From Lachnospiraceae bacterium (lineage in GTDB: Bacteria; Bacillota; Clostridia; Lachnospirales; Lachnospiraceae), in assembly GCA_028692395.1 (NCBI GenBank), contig JAQUXP010000027.1:1-49127 (forward strand): a stretch of DNA of 49,127 nt. The letters run 5' to 3'. This document shows, piece by piece, positions 1-8,287 of the stretch. The notes under the pieces are model-generated. The model did no database searches, was not told the DNA's origin, and saw only the letters and a list, made by a program, of their open reading frames with translations. Position 1 is the first letter of the stretch; each line of letters opens with the position of its first letter. The translations under genes and the position numbers were made by a program.

Positions 1-230
1 ATAATCCACAAACTTTATTAAGTGCACCCTTTTTACCAATATATGCTTTTTCATATTAGAATTGCTGCAATGCAGCAATTCTTCCTTGTTTTGAATCAGT
101 ATTGCGAACTCGTTTCGCAATTACCTAATGATTGTTAAGATTTATGATAGTTACATATTATCATAAATTTATTGGCTCTTTTGAAACTCACCCAAAAGAG
201 CCCCTGATTTTGGTAAAACTAGACTTTACA
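1..230. other. Palindrome-rich non-coding stretch at the left edge
   Basis: No convincing gene is seen here. Four inverted repeats follow one another. The first is at 59-81 (11-bp arms around a single base, reading GAATTGCTGCA / TGCAGCAATTC). The second is at 102-120 (TTGCGAA / TTCGCAA). The third is at 141-167 (TTTATGATA / TATCATAAA). The fourth is at 174-202 (GGCTCTTTTG / CAAAAGAGCC). The first is followed on the plus strand by a weak T-rich run and could end transcription of a gene lying left of the window. The stacking of four hairpins within 150 bases is unusual for one terminator. It may be a remnant of a mobile element or a structured leader. Confidence 0.5.
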
Positions 231-268
231 TGCATAATAAAAGAGACTGAATCTTAAGACCAGTCTCT
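231..268 (-). terminator. Rho-independent terminator of the sensor kinase gene
   Basis: An inverted repeat AGAGACTG (242-249) / CAGTCTCT (261-268) is followed on the minus strand by TTTTATTATG. It lies 25 bases past the stop codon of the GHKL kinase, the expected place for the end of that transcript. Confidence 0.8.
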
Positions 269-293
269 CCTGCAAATAATTTTATGTATTATT

Positions 294-1568
294 TTATTTC
301 ATTTCGGATAAATACAAAAGAACCTCCACCTCAAACCTCTTCTGATCATGGCTTATTTCCATCTCTCCTCCGCTCATTTGAACAATCTTTCGGACGTTTT
401 CAAGACCAATACCATGTATCGTAGCATTTTCCTGAGAAGTAAGGAATTTATCATTCTTCTCCATAACCTCACCCTGATAACTATTTTCAATAAAAACAAA
501 CAGAATTCCCTGCTTATTTCGGATATTTACTCCAAGATACTTTTCATCTGTATCACTTGCTGCTCGGATTGCATTTTCAATCAGATTTCCCAGAATTGCA
601 CAGACTGCAAAGTTACTCAAAAGCTGCTGCTCAGGTATGTTAATCTGTACTTCTACTTTTTTTAATACACCATGCGCTTTCTGAAGAAAAAAGTTCAAAA
701 CACCGTCAACATTCTGATTTCCGGTAGCGACATACTCCTGTGGATTCAACATGAATTTTTCCATGTCCTGAAGATAGGTCTGCATTTTATTGTCTTCATC
801 TTCTTTCGCCATAGATTTCAACTCAATTATATGATGCTTTAAATCATGCCGTAAAGCTTTTACTCTGTTTTGCGACTCCTGAACCAACTCCAGCTGATAC
901 TCATAAGCTTTAACCATTTGCTCAAGTGTCTTTTTCTCCAAACATGCAGAATAAAATTCAGCTAATGAATGATATAAATAAAATATTAGAATATTAATAA
1001 AGAAAAGCCCCATTACCACACTGATAATCATTTCTTTCATTTCATATGCACTTTTTATAACGTAATATATAATCCCTATACTGACAACAGGAACTAACCC
1101 TAATACGATTTCATAAATTAATGGCAAGAAAATCTCTTTCTCTTCTAAGAGCGTTCTTTCAAAGATAATAACAAGTAAAAGCAAAAGCAGGCTGGTAATA
1201 CATTCATATATTTGATTTACCTCGCTTCCAAATGCATATTTCGTAAATCCGACCACAACAAAGCTATCAATAAGGACATTAACCACATAGATTAAAAAAA
1301 TAACAAGAAATTTTCTTGATTTGCTGGCTTTATATGGATAAATGACCAATATTAAAGCAGCTACATTTGCAAGCATGTTATATAACGGCAAATGATACAT
1401 ATTGTAGACAAAGCTTGTCTCCACCCAAAAAAACACATATAGCAGCTTCTGAATCTTCCACCTGTATTCCTGTTTATGAAAAAACATCTCTACAAACCGC
1501 TTAATGGCATAAATTCTGAGCCCATTTGCCAGTATACTAACAATAATATTAACGGTTTCTAACTCCAT
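294..1568 (-). CDS. GHKL-type sensor histidine kinase (AgrC/ComD-like)
   Basis: A 424-residue membrane sensor kinase, probably detecting a peptide signal and phosphorylating the LytTR regulator encoded just upstream. The N-terminal half (about residues 1-205) is very hydrophobic and fits five to seven membrane segments, as in AgrC-type receptors. The cytoplasmic half holds the phospho-acceptor region RHDLKHH (about residue 240), an N box with ENAIRAA and a G box GIGLENV. This is the HATPase_c_5 / GHKL layout. The ATG is preceded by GGAGAGAG and overlaps the end of the regulator gene by 20 bases, so the two are translationally linked. No agrB or agrD gene is visible nearby, so the ligand is unknown. 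Confidence 0.88.
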   Translation of the reverse strand: MELETVNIIVSILANGLRIYAIKRFVEMFFHKQEYRWKIQKLLYVFFWVETSFVYNMYHLPLYNMLANVAALILVIYPYKASKSRKFLVIFLIYVVNVLIDSFVVVGFTKYAFGSEVNQIYECITSLLLLLLVIIFERTLLEEKEIFLPLIYEIVLGLVPVVSIGIIYYVIKSAYEMKEMIISVVMGLFFINILIFYLYHSLAEFYSACLEKKTLEQMVKAYEYQLELVQESQNRVKALRHDLKHHIIELKSMAKEDEDNKMQTYLQDMEKFMLNPQEYVATGNQNVDGVLNFFLQKAHGVLKKVEVQINIPEQQLLSNFAVCAILGNLIENAIRAASDTDEKYLGVNIRNKQGILFVFIENSYQGEVMEKNDKFLTSQENATIHGIGLENVRKIVQMSGGEMEISHDQKRFEVEVLLYLSEMK

Positions 1569-2277
1569 TTTTCTCTCTCTCCAATATTCTTTTTCTTACC
1601 GCAACTCTATTTGCTTTACTAATATTCAAGATATCTCCATTAATCATTTTTATCCAGTCATATGTATATTCCTTAACATAATTATAATTAACCAAATACG
1701 ATTTATGAATATTTAGAAAAAAGTGTTTCTGTAATTTCACTTCAACCTCACTTAGTTTTCCGTAAAACGATATCGTATCTTTAAGCCCTACAACATTTAT
1801 CTTTTTTCCATCACTTTGAAAATATAGGATATCTTTATATGGAATCTGGTAATGTACTTTTTTATTTTGAAATTCAAAATAGTAGTTTTCTTTGTCCACT
1901 ATTTTTAAAATATCATTAAGTACTTTAAATATTCCATCCTTACTTAGAGGTTTAATCAGGAAGTTAAACGGACGATTCTCAAACAATTGTAATGCATACT
2001 GTTCTTTCGATGATATATACACAATAAACATCTGCTCATCTTCTAAATCACCTCGTATAAAACTCCCCACCCCAAGTCCATTCATACCAGGAAGTTCAAT
2101 ATCCAGAAACAAAATAGTGGGATTATTATTTCCTTTTTTTAAATAATCCGCTAACTTATCTCCTGAATAAAAGACCGACACTTCCATCTGTACATTTTTT
2201 TCTTTTGTATAAGCTAAGATAATATTTTCCAATTCAGCACAGGTAGTTTTTTCATCATCACAAACAAAAATGTCCAT
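1549..2277 (-). CDS. LytTR-family response regulator (AgrA-like)
   Basis: A 242-residue transcription factor. The receiver domain (about 1-120) carries the acidic pair DDE near residues 7-9 and a phospho-acceptor Asp at about 59 in FLDIELPG. The C-terminal LytTR DNA-binding domain (about 135-240) shows the typical run IPYKDILYFQSDGKK and IHKSYLVN. The second of two in-frame ATGs (2275-2277) is preferred because AGGAGG sits six bases before it; the first ATG (2281-2283) directly abuts that ribosome binding site. It is transcribed ahead of the GHKL kinase and overlaps it. The target genes are not evident. The MATE exporter gene immediately upstream on the same strand is a possible functional partner, by position only. 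Confidence 0.88.
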   Translation of the reverse strand: MDIFVCDDEKTTCAELENIILAYTKEKNVQMEVSVFYSGDKLADYLKKGNNNPTILFLDIELPGMNGLGVGSFIRGDLEDEQMFIVYISSKEQYALQLFENRPFNFLIKPLSKDGIFKVLNDILKIVDKENYYFEFQNKKVHYQIPYKDILYFQSDGKKINVVGLKDTISFYGKLSEVEVKLQKHFFLNIHKSYLVNYNYVKEYTYDWIKMINGDILNISKANRVAVRKRILEREKNGVRNR

Positions 2278-2343
2278 TTTCATCCTCCTGTCTAGTACAT
2301 CCTAAACTAAATATCTACCACATTAAGCTTGTCTATATTTCCA

Positions 2344-3690
2344 TTACTGCCTTTTATCCTTCCTTCTATCCCGCCCTTCATATAAAACATAAGCCAGCGT
2401 ATAAACCGCCATGATTCCCGACACAAATGGTGCAATCTTTCCAAGCATGCTCAGATTGTCCGCAAAGTGCTTTCCAAAATATGCGACCATGGGAATACGC
2501 AGAACCAGCGCTCCAAAGGTGCAGCTGATCATGGTCCATACCGTCTTGGAACGGCCATTCAGGTATCCGTTCAGACAAAACAGCACTGCTACGCAGAGAT
2601 AATCATAGCTGCAGGACTTAAAAAATGGAATTCCTGTAGCAATTACCTGTGGATCATGGCTGAACAGACCAATCATGGTCTGGGGGCTTACCTGGGCCCA
2701 GATCCAGAACAGGAAGGAAACACCAAGCGCAAAGCTCATACCATACCAGAGAGACTTCCGTGCCCGCTCCGGTTTCCCGGCGCCCACATTCTGGGCGGTA
2801 ATGGCAGCCAGCGCATTTGCCATCGAAGTAGCTGACAGCATGGCAAATACGTCATATTTGCTGCTGATTCCCACGATGGAAGCCGCATAAATACCGCACT
2901 GATTCATCACTGTCATCAGATACAAAAAGGAGATACGGACCATCAGCTCCTGAAAGGAGATCGGAATTCCCACACCAGCCAGCTCCCGGGCCAGTCCCCC
3001 GTCAATCCGAAAGCTTTTCCATCGAAAATCAAATACAAACCTTTCTTTTTTCAGAAACCAGAATGAGATAAGCATGCTCACACCCTGCGACAGTACCGTG
3101 GCAATAGCAGTTCCATTCACTCCCATCCCAAAACCCTTCACCAGCAAAAAGTCCAATATAATATTTAACACACAGGCAATTCCCACAAAATACATGGGAT
3201 GTCTGGAATCCCCATATCCACGGAGAATCGCACAGATGGAATTATAACCACAGATAAAGAAAATACCCCCTGAGCAGATTGCCACATACTGCATGGTCAG
3301 TGCAAATGACTCCTTTGGCGTGCTGAGCACCGAAAGCAATGGCCTCTCAAACACCAGCATCAGAATCGTCAGCGCCACCGCCACGATTCCAAACAGACTC
3401 AGGGATGTTCCGATCATCCGCTTCACCCGCTCCATATTCTGCATACCCATATATTTTCCCACAAGAATCGTACTCCCGAGGGTCAACCCCGATACCAGAC
3501 TGGTGATAATCTGTGTCACCTGGGTTCCTGTGGATACCGCCGCCACGCTTGCCGCATCACAATAACGCCCCACCACAAACAAGTCCACTGCACCATACAG
3601 GGACTGCAGCACATTTGCAATCAAAAACGGTACCGCAAAGAAACACAATGTCTTTATGGTACCGCCTTCTGTAAGTTTGTTTGTATTCAT
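2344..3690 (-). CDS. MATE-family multidrug/toxin exporter
   Basis: A 448-residue integral membrane protein of the MATE (MOP superfamily) type, expected to export cationic drugs or metabolites using Na+ or H+ gradients. About twelve hydrophobic segments are spread over the whole length. The N-terminal region reads IANVLQSLYGAVDLFVVGRY, typical of the NorM/DinF group, and the halves are internally similar. Length matches the family (about 440-460). A sigma-A promoter precedes it at 3762-3790. It ends 66 bases before the LytTR regulator start on the same strand, without a clear terminator between them, so some read-through is possible. The substrate cannot be told from sequence. Confidence 0.88.
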   Translation of the reverse strand: MNTNKLTEGGTIKTLCFFAVPFLIANVLQSLYGAVDLFVVGRYCDAASVAAVSTGTQVTQIITSLVSGLTLGSTILVGKYMGMQNMERVKRMIGTSLSLFGIVAVALTILMLVFERPLLSVLSTPKESFALTMQYVAICSGGIFFICGYNSICAILRGYGDSRHPMYFVGIACVLNIILDFLLVKGFGMGVNGTAIATVLSQGVSMLISFWFLKKERFVFDFRWKSFRIDGGLARELAGVGIPISFQELMVRISFLYLMTVMNQCGIYAASIVGISSKYDVFAMLSATSMANALAAITAQNVGAGKPERARKSLWYGMSFALGVSFLFWIWAQVSPQTMIGLFSHDPQVIATGIPFFKSCSYDYLCVAVLFCLNGYLNGRSKTVWTMISCTFGALVLRIPMVAYFGKHFADNLSMLGKIAPFVSGIMAVYTLAYVLYEGRDRRKDKRQ

Positions 3691-3761
3691 CTTTTATCCG
3701 CTCCTCCTCTTTGGAGGACTGTCTTGACAGCCTCATTAGAATAATCATAAACCCTGCAACT

Positions 3762-3790
3762 ATTGTAGAGTCAATTCCAAATTTCGTCAA
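3762..3790 (-). promoter_or_regulatory. Predicted sigma-A promoter of the MATE gene
   Basis: On the minus strand TTGACG (3785-3790) and TACAAT (3762-3767) are separated by exactly 17 bases. The leader that follows contains a near-perfect dyad around 3714-3734 (GAGGACTGTC / GACAGCCTC), just before the ribosome binding site. It could be an operator or an RNA hairpin. Confidence 0.6.
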
Positions 3791-4080
3791 GAACCCAAAG
3801 ATATTTCCCGTTAAAATCCTTGAGTTTCCGCAAAATGTAATTACTAAAGCACTAATCTGTCATATTTTTGAAAGCGATACAACGACAGCGACTGAAGTAA
3901 TGGCACTTTTTGAAAGTTGTTTATAAAAGCTCTGTTGTAATAAGCAGTCTGTGGATAAATCTACGGAAACTCAAACAAAATATCTATTGCTTTTTTATCT
4001 CTTCCGCATATAATAATAGTAACAGAACCCGACACGCCTCTCTGGTGATACGTACCACGTCGGGTCATTTAATTATATAT
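3791..4080. other. Intergenic region without a supported gene
   Basis: This is most of a 472-base gap between the MATE gene and the GH31 gene. No reading frame has a ribosome binding site and a recognisable product. An 81-codon plus-strand frame at 3681-3926 runs through it but overlaps the MATE promoter and has no recognised relative. An inverted repeat ACCCGAC (4027-4033) / GTCGGGT (4059-4065) flanks 25 bases; it lacks a T-run, so it is not an obvious terminator. Confidence 0.4.
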
Positions 4081-4117
4081 TAAAAATGGCTAGATCCCCA
4101 CTTCTAGGAATCTAACC
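4081..4117 (-). terminator. Terminator of the GH31 / sugar-uptake operon
   Basis: The minus-strand stem GGTTAGATTCC / GGGATCTAGCC pairs over 11 positions, including G-U pairs, and is followed by ATTTTTAATA. It lies 46 bases beyond the GH31 stop codon and would end the five-gene operon. Confidence 0.75.
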
Positions 4118-4162
4118 ATCTTGAATCTATAAGCTTAATTATATCTTTTCCTTATCCCACTG

Positions 4163-6562
4163 TCAGCGATCACAATATGCTGTGATTATTTCATTGAGTA
4201 CACCCATAATTTCCCTGTCAAAATCCATGGACTGTAATTGGGACAATATCATGGCCTTTTCTTTCCCGCCGTTTATTCCTGCTTCAATTTTTTCATAGAT
4301 CTTTTCCTTCAGCGGATAGGAAATCTCTGCCTCATCCAAAAAGTCAAAGGCTTCTTTCAATACTGGATTTTTCAATTTCTGCTGTGCCTGTATTTGCATG
4401 CTCAGCTCCTGCGTCACAGCTGCTTTTGGAATCTGAATACGTAATACATGATTTGTGTCCTCATATTCCCACTTCGCTTCTACAGTTTTTTCTCCGCTGA
4501 CTATATAGACCTGCCTTCCCGGATCAGTGATGCCAACCACCTCGACTTCGTAGCTCCTCTCCGCTGGGATCAGTGCTGTCATCCCCTGCGCAGCTTTTAC
4601 CGTGAATATCACATTATCTTTCCCACAGCGCAGCGTCATCTCTGTTTTTACATGGTTTTCTTCATAATCACAGCTTTCGTTGTCGTCTTCATATAATGTA
4701 AATGCTCCGTCTGCTCCTGCATAGACATACAGATGCAGCTGTTTGGGATTGTTCAGATGCTCTCCTTTGTCTATCTGGTCTGTCAAAGGCAGGATAGCTC
4801 CCGCTTTTGCAAAAACAGATATCTGATTTGTTCTTCTGTAAATCTGCAGGCTTCGATCTCCCTGGTAAACTTGATTGGAAAATATATCGTACCATATTCC
4901 TTCCGGGAGCCACACCGTTTCTTTTGCCCTGTGAATATCCTTTATCGTTTTGGAAGTAACCGGCATTACCAATAACTGGGAACCAAAAAAATATTCATTT
5001 TCATGGCTGTATGCTTCTTCCTTCTCTTGATATTGATAGTATAAAGGCTGAATAAATGGAACTCCTTCCTTATAATTTCTCCAATTCATGGTGTAGATAT
5101 AAGGAATCAGCCGATGCCGCAGCCGCAGATAGTATTCCATAATTTCCTCTGTATCTTTTGTGTGTTTCCATGGCTCTTTCCTGTTAAAAACACAATTCGC
5201 ACTGTGAAGGCGCATGATCGGGGAGAAAACTCCGAATTGTATCCAGCGTGACAGTAATTCTTCCTCTTTATAGCCAAACATATGCCCGCCAATATCATGG
5301 CTCCACCAGCTATAGCCAATATTCGATGCCGTGGAAGTAAAATATGGCTGGAATTGCAGCGATTCCCAGGAAACAATCGTATCACCGGAAAATCCCACCG
5401 GATACCGATGGCTTCCCGGACCCGCATATCTGGAAAGAATCAGTGCTCTTTTTTGGTCTTTTTGATGATCGGTATAATGATAATGATTCAGAACCCACAA
5501 AGGATCCAGATTTTTGATGCGGCTGCAATTTCCCTGCTGCCAGTCAATCCACCAAAAATCAACTCCTTCTTTTTCCATCGGATGCAGTACATCCTGAAAA
5601 TAACAGCGAAGAAACTCTGCATTGGAAACATCAAAATGTACTGGTTCTTCTAACTCCTGATCTACCTGCATATGTTCCCCAATTACAGGATAAACCCCTT
5701 CAAATCCCCGAATCCCATCCGAGGGATGAAGGTTCAGGGTAACCTTCATTCCCTCCTGATGTAACTCTTTCATAAATGCTTCATGCTCTGGGAACAATTC
5801 CTGGTTCCAGGTAAATCCAGTCCAGCCGCTTCCATATTTAGGATCAATATCCACCAAATGCCAATCCATATCCAGGACAGCTACCGAAAAAGGAATTCTT
5901 TTTTCTGCGAATTTTTTCATTAACTCCAGGTACTCTTCCTGTGAATATGGATAGTACCGGCTCCACCAGTTTCCCAGTGCATATCTTGGAAGCATCGGCA
6001 TCTTTCCACAGAGATAATAGTAATCTTTGATTGCTCCCAGATAATCATGTCCATATCCAAAGAAATAAAGATCTATACCGGAATCATTTCCTGTTTCAAA
6101 CCACCCTTTGGCTGTCTGAGCCAGGCTGCAGCTGTCATCCAGAACAGAATATCCCTGTTTTGATATGATTCCGTGCTCCAGTTCCACTTGGGAACCATCC
6201 ACATTATCAAGGGTTCTTGCTGTGCCTCCCAGATCCTCTAAGGGCTTTCCATAATACCACACATCATGCAGATGTGTTTCTTTGTCCTTCACCTCGATAG
6301 AGAGACCATGACTGGAAAATTCCTGTTCATCATAACTAAGCAGCAGCGCAGCTGTTTGAATATTCAGTCGTCCATTCTTTCTCGTCACCTTATAATCAAC
6401 AACAGGGAAGTCTCTGTTCACAACCGTCTGCGTTGCCCGATCCTCAAACCTCTGCTCCGGGGAATATTCCAGTCGAAGCAGACACTCTGTCAGAACCGTA
6501 ATTCTATAATTTTTTCCCTGTATCCTGTTTTTTTCATCAGCTTTCGGATGGTAATCTATCAT
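4163..6562 (-). CDS. Glycoside hydrolase family 31 alpha-glycosidase
   Basis: A 799-residue retaining alpha-glycosidase of family GH31. Family members are alpha-glucosidases, alpha-xylosidases and relatives. The N-terminal beta-sandwich (about 1-180) precedes a (beta/alpha)8 barrel (about 190-520) and C-terminal beta domains. The catalytic nucleophile is most likely Asp340 in FWWIDWQQG, and the acid/base Asp394 in FSGDTIVSW. The SRYAGPGSHRYPVGFSGD block is typical of the family. The WWIDWQQG form differs from the WIDMNE of starch-acting enzymes, so substrate should not be assumed. There is no signal peptide, so it acts on imported oligosaccharides. It is the last gene of the lplB-lplC-binding protein operon and overlaps the preceding gene by four bases (ATGA). 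Confidence 0.88.
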   Translation of the reverse strand: MIDYHPKADEKNRIQGKNYRITVLTECLLRLEYSPEQRFEDRATQTVVNRDFPVVDYKVTRKNGRLNIQTAALLLSYDEQEFSSHGLSIEVKDKETHLHDVWYYGKPLEDLGGTARTLDNVDGSQVELEHGIISKQGYSVLDDSCSLAQTAKGWFETGNDSGIDLYFFGYGHDYLGAIKDYYYLCGKMPMLPRYALGNWWSRYYPYSQEEYLELMKKFAEKRIPFSVAVLDMDWHLVDIDPKYGSGWTGFTWNQELFPEHEAFMKELHQEGMKVTLNLHPSDGIRGFEGVYPVIGEHMQVDQELEEPVHFDVSNAEFLRCYFQDVLHPMEKEGVDFWWIDWQQGNCSRIKNLDPLWVLNHYHYTDHQKDQKRALILSRYAGPGSHRYPVGFSGDTIVSWESLQFQPYFTSTASNIGYSWWSHDIGGHMFGYKEEELLSRWIQFGVFSPIMRLHSANCVFNRKEPWKHTKDTEEIMEYYLRLRHRLIPYIYTMNWRNYKEGVPFIQPLYYQYQEKEEAYSHENEYFFGSQLLVMPVTSKTIKDIHRAKETVWLPEGIWYDIFSNQVYQGDRSLQIYRRTNQISVFAKAGAILPLTDQIDKGEHLNNPKQLHLYVYAGADGAFTLYEDDNESCDYEENHVKTEMTLRCGKDNVIFTVKAAQGMTALIPAERSYEVEVVGITDPGRQVYIVSGEKTVEAKWEYEDTNHVLRIQIPKAAVTQELSMQIQAQQKLKNPVLKEAFDFLDEAEISYPLKEKIYEKIEAGINGGKEKAMILSQLQSMDFDREIMGVLNEIITAYCDR

Positions 6563-8280
6563 AAGCTATACTCTTCCTCCGGTTTTAATACGACACGTCC
6601 CTCTTTTTGCTTCCAGCATATGACAAAGCTCTTCTCTTTGTCCGCCAGATTTTTCACAGTCAAAGTGTCTCCCTTTATTCTATACTGGATCCCATAGGCT
6701 GCGCTGTTCAGACGAACAGTTCCATCCTTCATCAGCATCGGCTCGATCCTCATGTCTGCATCCATATCTGTTTTGATACCAAGATATTCGTGAAGAAGAT
6801 TCCAGATAAAGACACAGGGATACTCATAATACCGTTCTGCTCCGTGCCAGTTTTTCTCATCGATATAATAAACATGATTCATATCATACCGCTCACTCAT
6901 CAGATAATGATCCAGCTTCGCCTGTTCACATACACTTAAAAACTGTTGTTCCAGTACCTCTGCTCTTTTTTTCTTTTTCCAATAAGCAAAATCCCAGCAC
7001 CAGTATCTTCCTGCAGCACACAGATCATAAGGACCTCCGTCGCCAATCTCATCCTCTGTATAGTCCTGAATTCTTGCGGACACAAAGCTTGGAAATCTCT
7101 GAAATTCATCAAAATTTTTCTCTAATAATCTGGCAACACAGGCTTCCTGCTCCTCTGTTGCATATCCGAACAAGACGGGAAGCTGGTTGGCCAAAAGATG
7201 TATATGATCGTGAACAACAGAATTGCGATCCACCCAATCGGTAAACCTTTTATTCTCATTATCCCAGAATCCATCCGGAGAATCCTGAATCAGTGCCTCT
7301 GCCAGTTTTTCGGACAGCTGCAGATATTTCAGTCTTTTCTCTTCATCACCAACCCTGGATTCCAGATCAGCCATACACTTCATGGCATTTGCTGCAAATG
7401 CTGCTGCGATACACTCTCTGCCGTCCTTGATTACCTGATCCTCATAATATACATCGGACCAGAGCCGTCCCTTTTTATCAATACAGGCCTCCACCAGAGA
7501 TAATACGCCTTCCAGTTCTTCCTTATGCGCTCGGAACCAGTTCCAGTCCTTCGTTGCCGAAAGATAATACCAAGTAGATTCAATAATCTCGATGTTTCCA
7601 GTCAGCAGAAACATTTCCGCATTGGCTGACCCATCCATACTGCTTCGCCGCACATGATACTCCCGAATCCCATTTGGCTGAAGGGCGCATGGATTGCGCC
7701 ATGCCCCCTCGGGATCCTCCCTCATCAGCTTTAATTGAAGCTCCAGCATTCTGCGAACTACTCCCAAATCAAAGCAGTCCAGCATTGCCAGTCTTCCCTT
7801 AATCTGGAATTCGTGATCCACATCCGGATAAGTTCCGGCATACACCTCAGCCTGCAGGGTACTTACTACATAGCCATCCTGCACCGGATAGGCATCTGCC
7901 GCCGTTCTTTCGATAACCGATGGAATCAGTGTTTTCCAATAAAACTGATATACCGCTTCTTCGAATTTTTCTCCATGCATAAACTCCATGGATATCGATT
8001 CTCCCATAATGTTACGATGCGGCACACCGGAAAACTTCTCTATCGTAACAGAACTTACCTCACCGGTTATAAGCACCATCCCTGTTTCTGATTTTACCTG
8101 AAACCCTTCCCTGGATGTTATATAATAGGATTCTGTTTTTCCATCGGTAGCATCATCCAGCACATAGCATTCCATAAGCTCCACCGGATGCTCTTCGGCT
8201 TTTCTCAGAAAAAGACCATTTTCTTCCTCTCCGGTATAATAGATCAGCGGTTTGGGGGATTTACATATTACTTCCTGCAT
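6559..8280 (-). CDS. Putative (alpha/alpha)6-barrel glycosidase, specificity unknown
   Basis: A 573-residue cytoplasmic protein with no signal peptide. The N-terminal 170 residues look beta-rich. The rest is helical, with repeated Trp, Tyr and acidic residues typical of six-hairpin glycosidases: ESTWYYLSATKDWNWFRAH, SPDGFWDNENKRFTDW, GDGGPYDLCAAGRYWCWDFAYW. A short beta-like C-terminal domain follows. I cannot place it confidently in one GH family; it resembles amylo-alpha-1,6-glucosidase, GH63/GH78-like or GH127-like folds in general style only. Its start lies six bases after the binding-protein gene and its stop overlaps the GH31 start, so the two enzymes are made together and probably attack the same imported oligosaccharide. 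Confidence 0.6.
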   Translation of the reverse strand: MQEVICKSPKPLIYYTGEEENGLFLRKAEEHPVELMECYVLDDATDGKTESYYITSREGFQVKSETGMVLITGEVSSVTIEKFSGVPHRNIMGESISMEFMHGEKFEEAVYQFYWKTLIPSVIERTAADAYPVQDGYVVSTLQAEVYAGTYPDVDHEFQIKGRLAMLDCFDLGVVRRMLELQLKLMREDPEGAWRNPCALQPNGIREYHVRRSSMDGSANAEMFLLTGNIEIIESTWYYLSATKDWNWFRAHKEELEGVLSLVEACIDKKGRLWSDVYYEDQVIKDGRECIAAAFAANAMKCMADLESRVGDEEKRLKYLQLSEKLAEALIQDSPDGFWDNENKRFTDWVDRNSVVHDHIHLLANQLPVLFGYATEEQEACVARLLEKNFDEFQRFPSFVSARIQDYTEDEIGDGGPYDLCAAGRYWCWDFAYWKKKKRAEVLEQQFLSVCEQAKLDHYLMSERYDMNHVYYIDEKNWHGAERYYEYPCVFIWNLLHEYLGIKTDMDADMRIEPMLMKDGTVRLNSAAYGIQYRIKGDTLTVKNLADKEKSFVICWKQKEGRVVLKPEEEYSL

Positions 8281-8287
8281 CTTCCTG

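Noticed and set aside
1-54. Possible minus-strand start (MKKHILVKRV) running off the left edge, or a plus-strand end (…PIYAFSY)
   Set aside because: Neither has a ribosome binding site or enough sequence to identify; the adjacent palindrome at 59-81 does not decide between them.
3681-3926. 81-codon plus-strand frame between the MATE and GH31 genes
   Set aside because: It has no ribosome binding site, overlaps the MATE promoter and leader on the other strand, and shows no recognisable domain.
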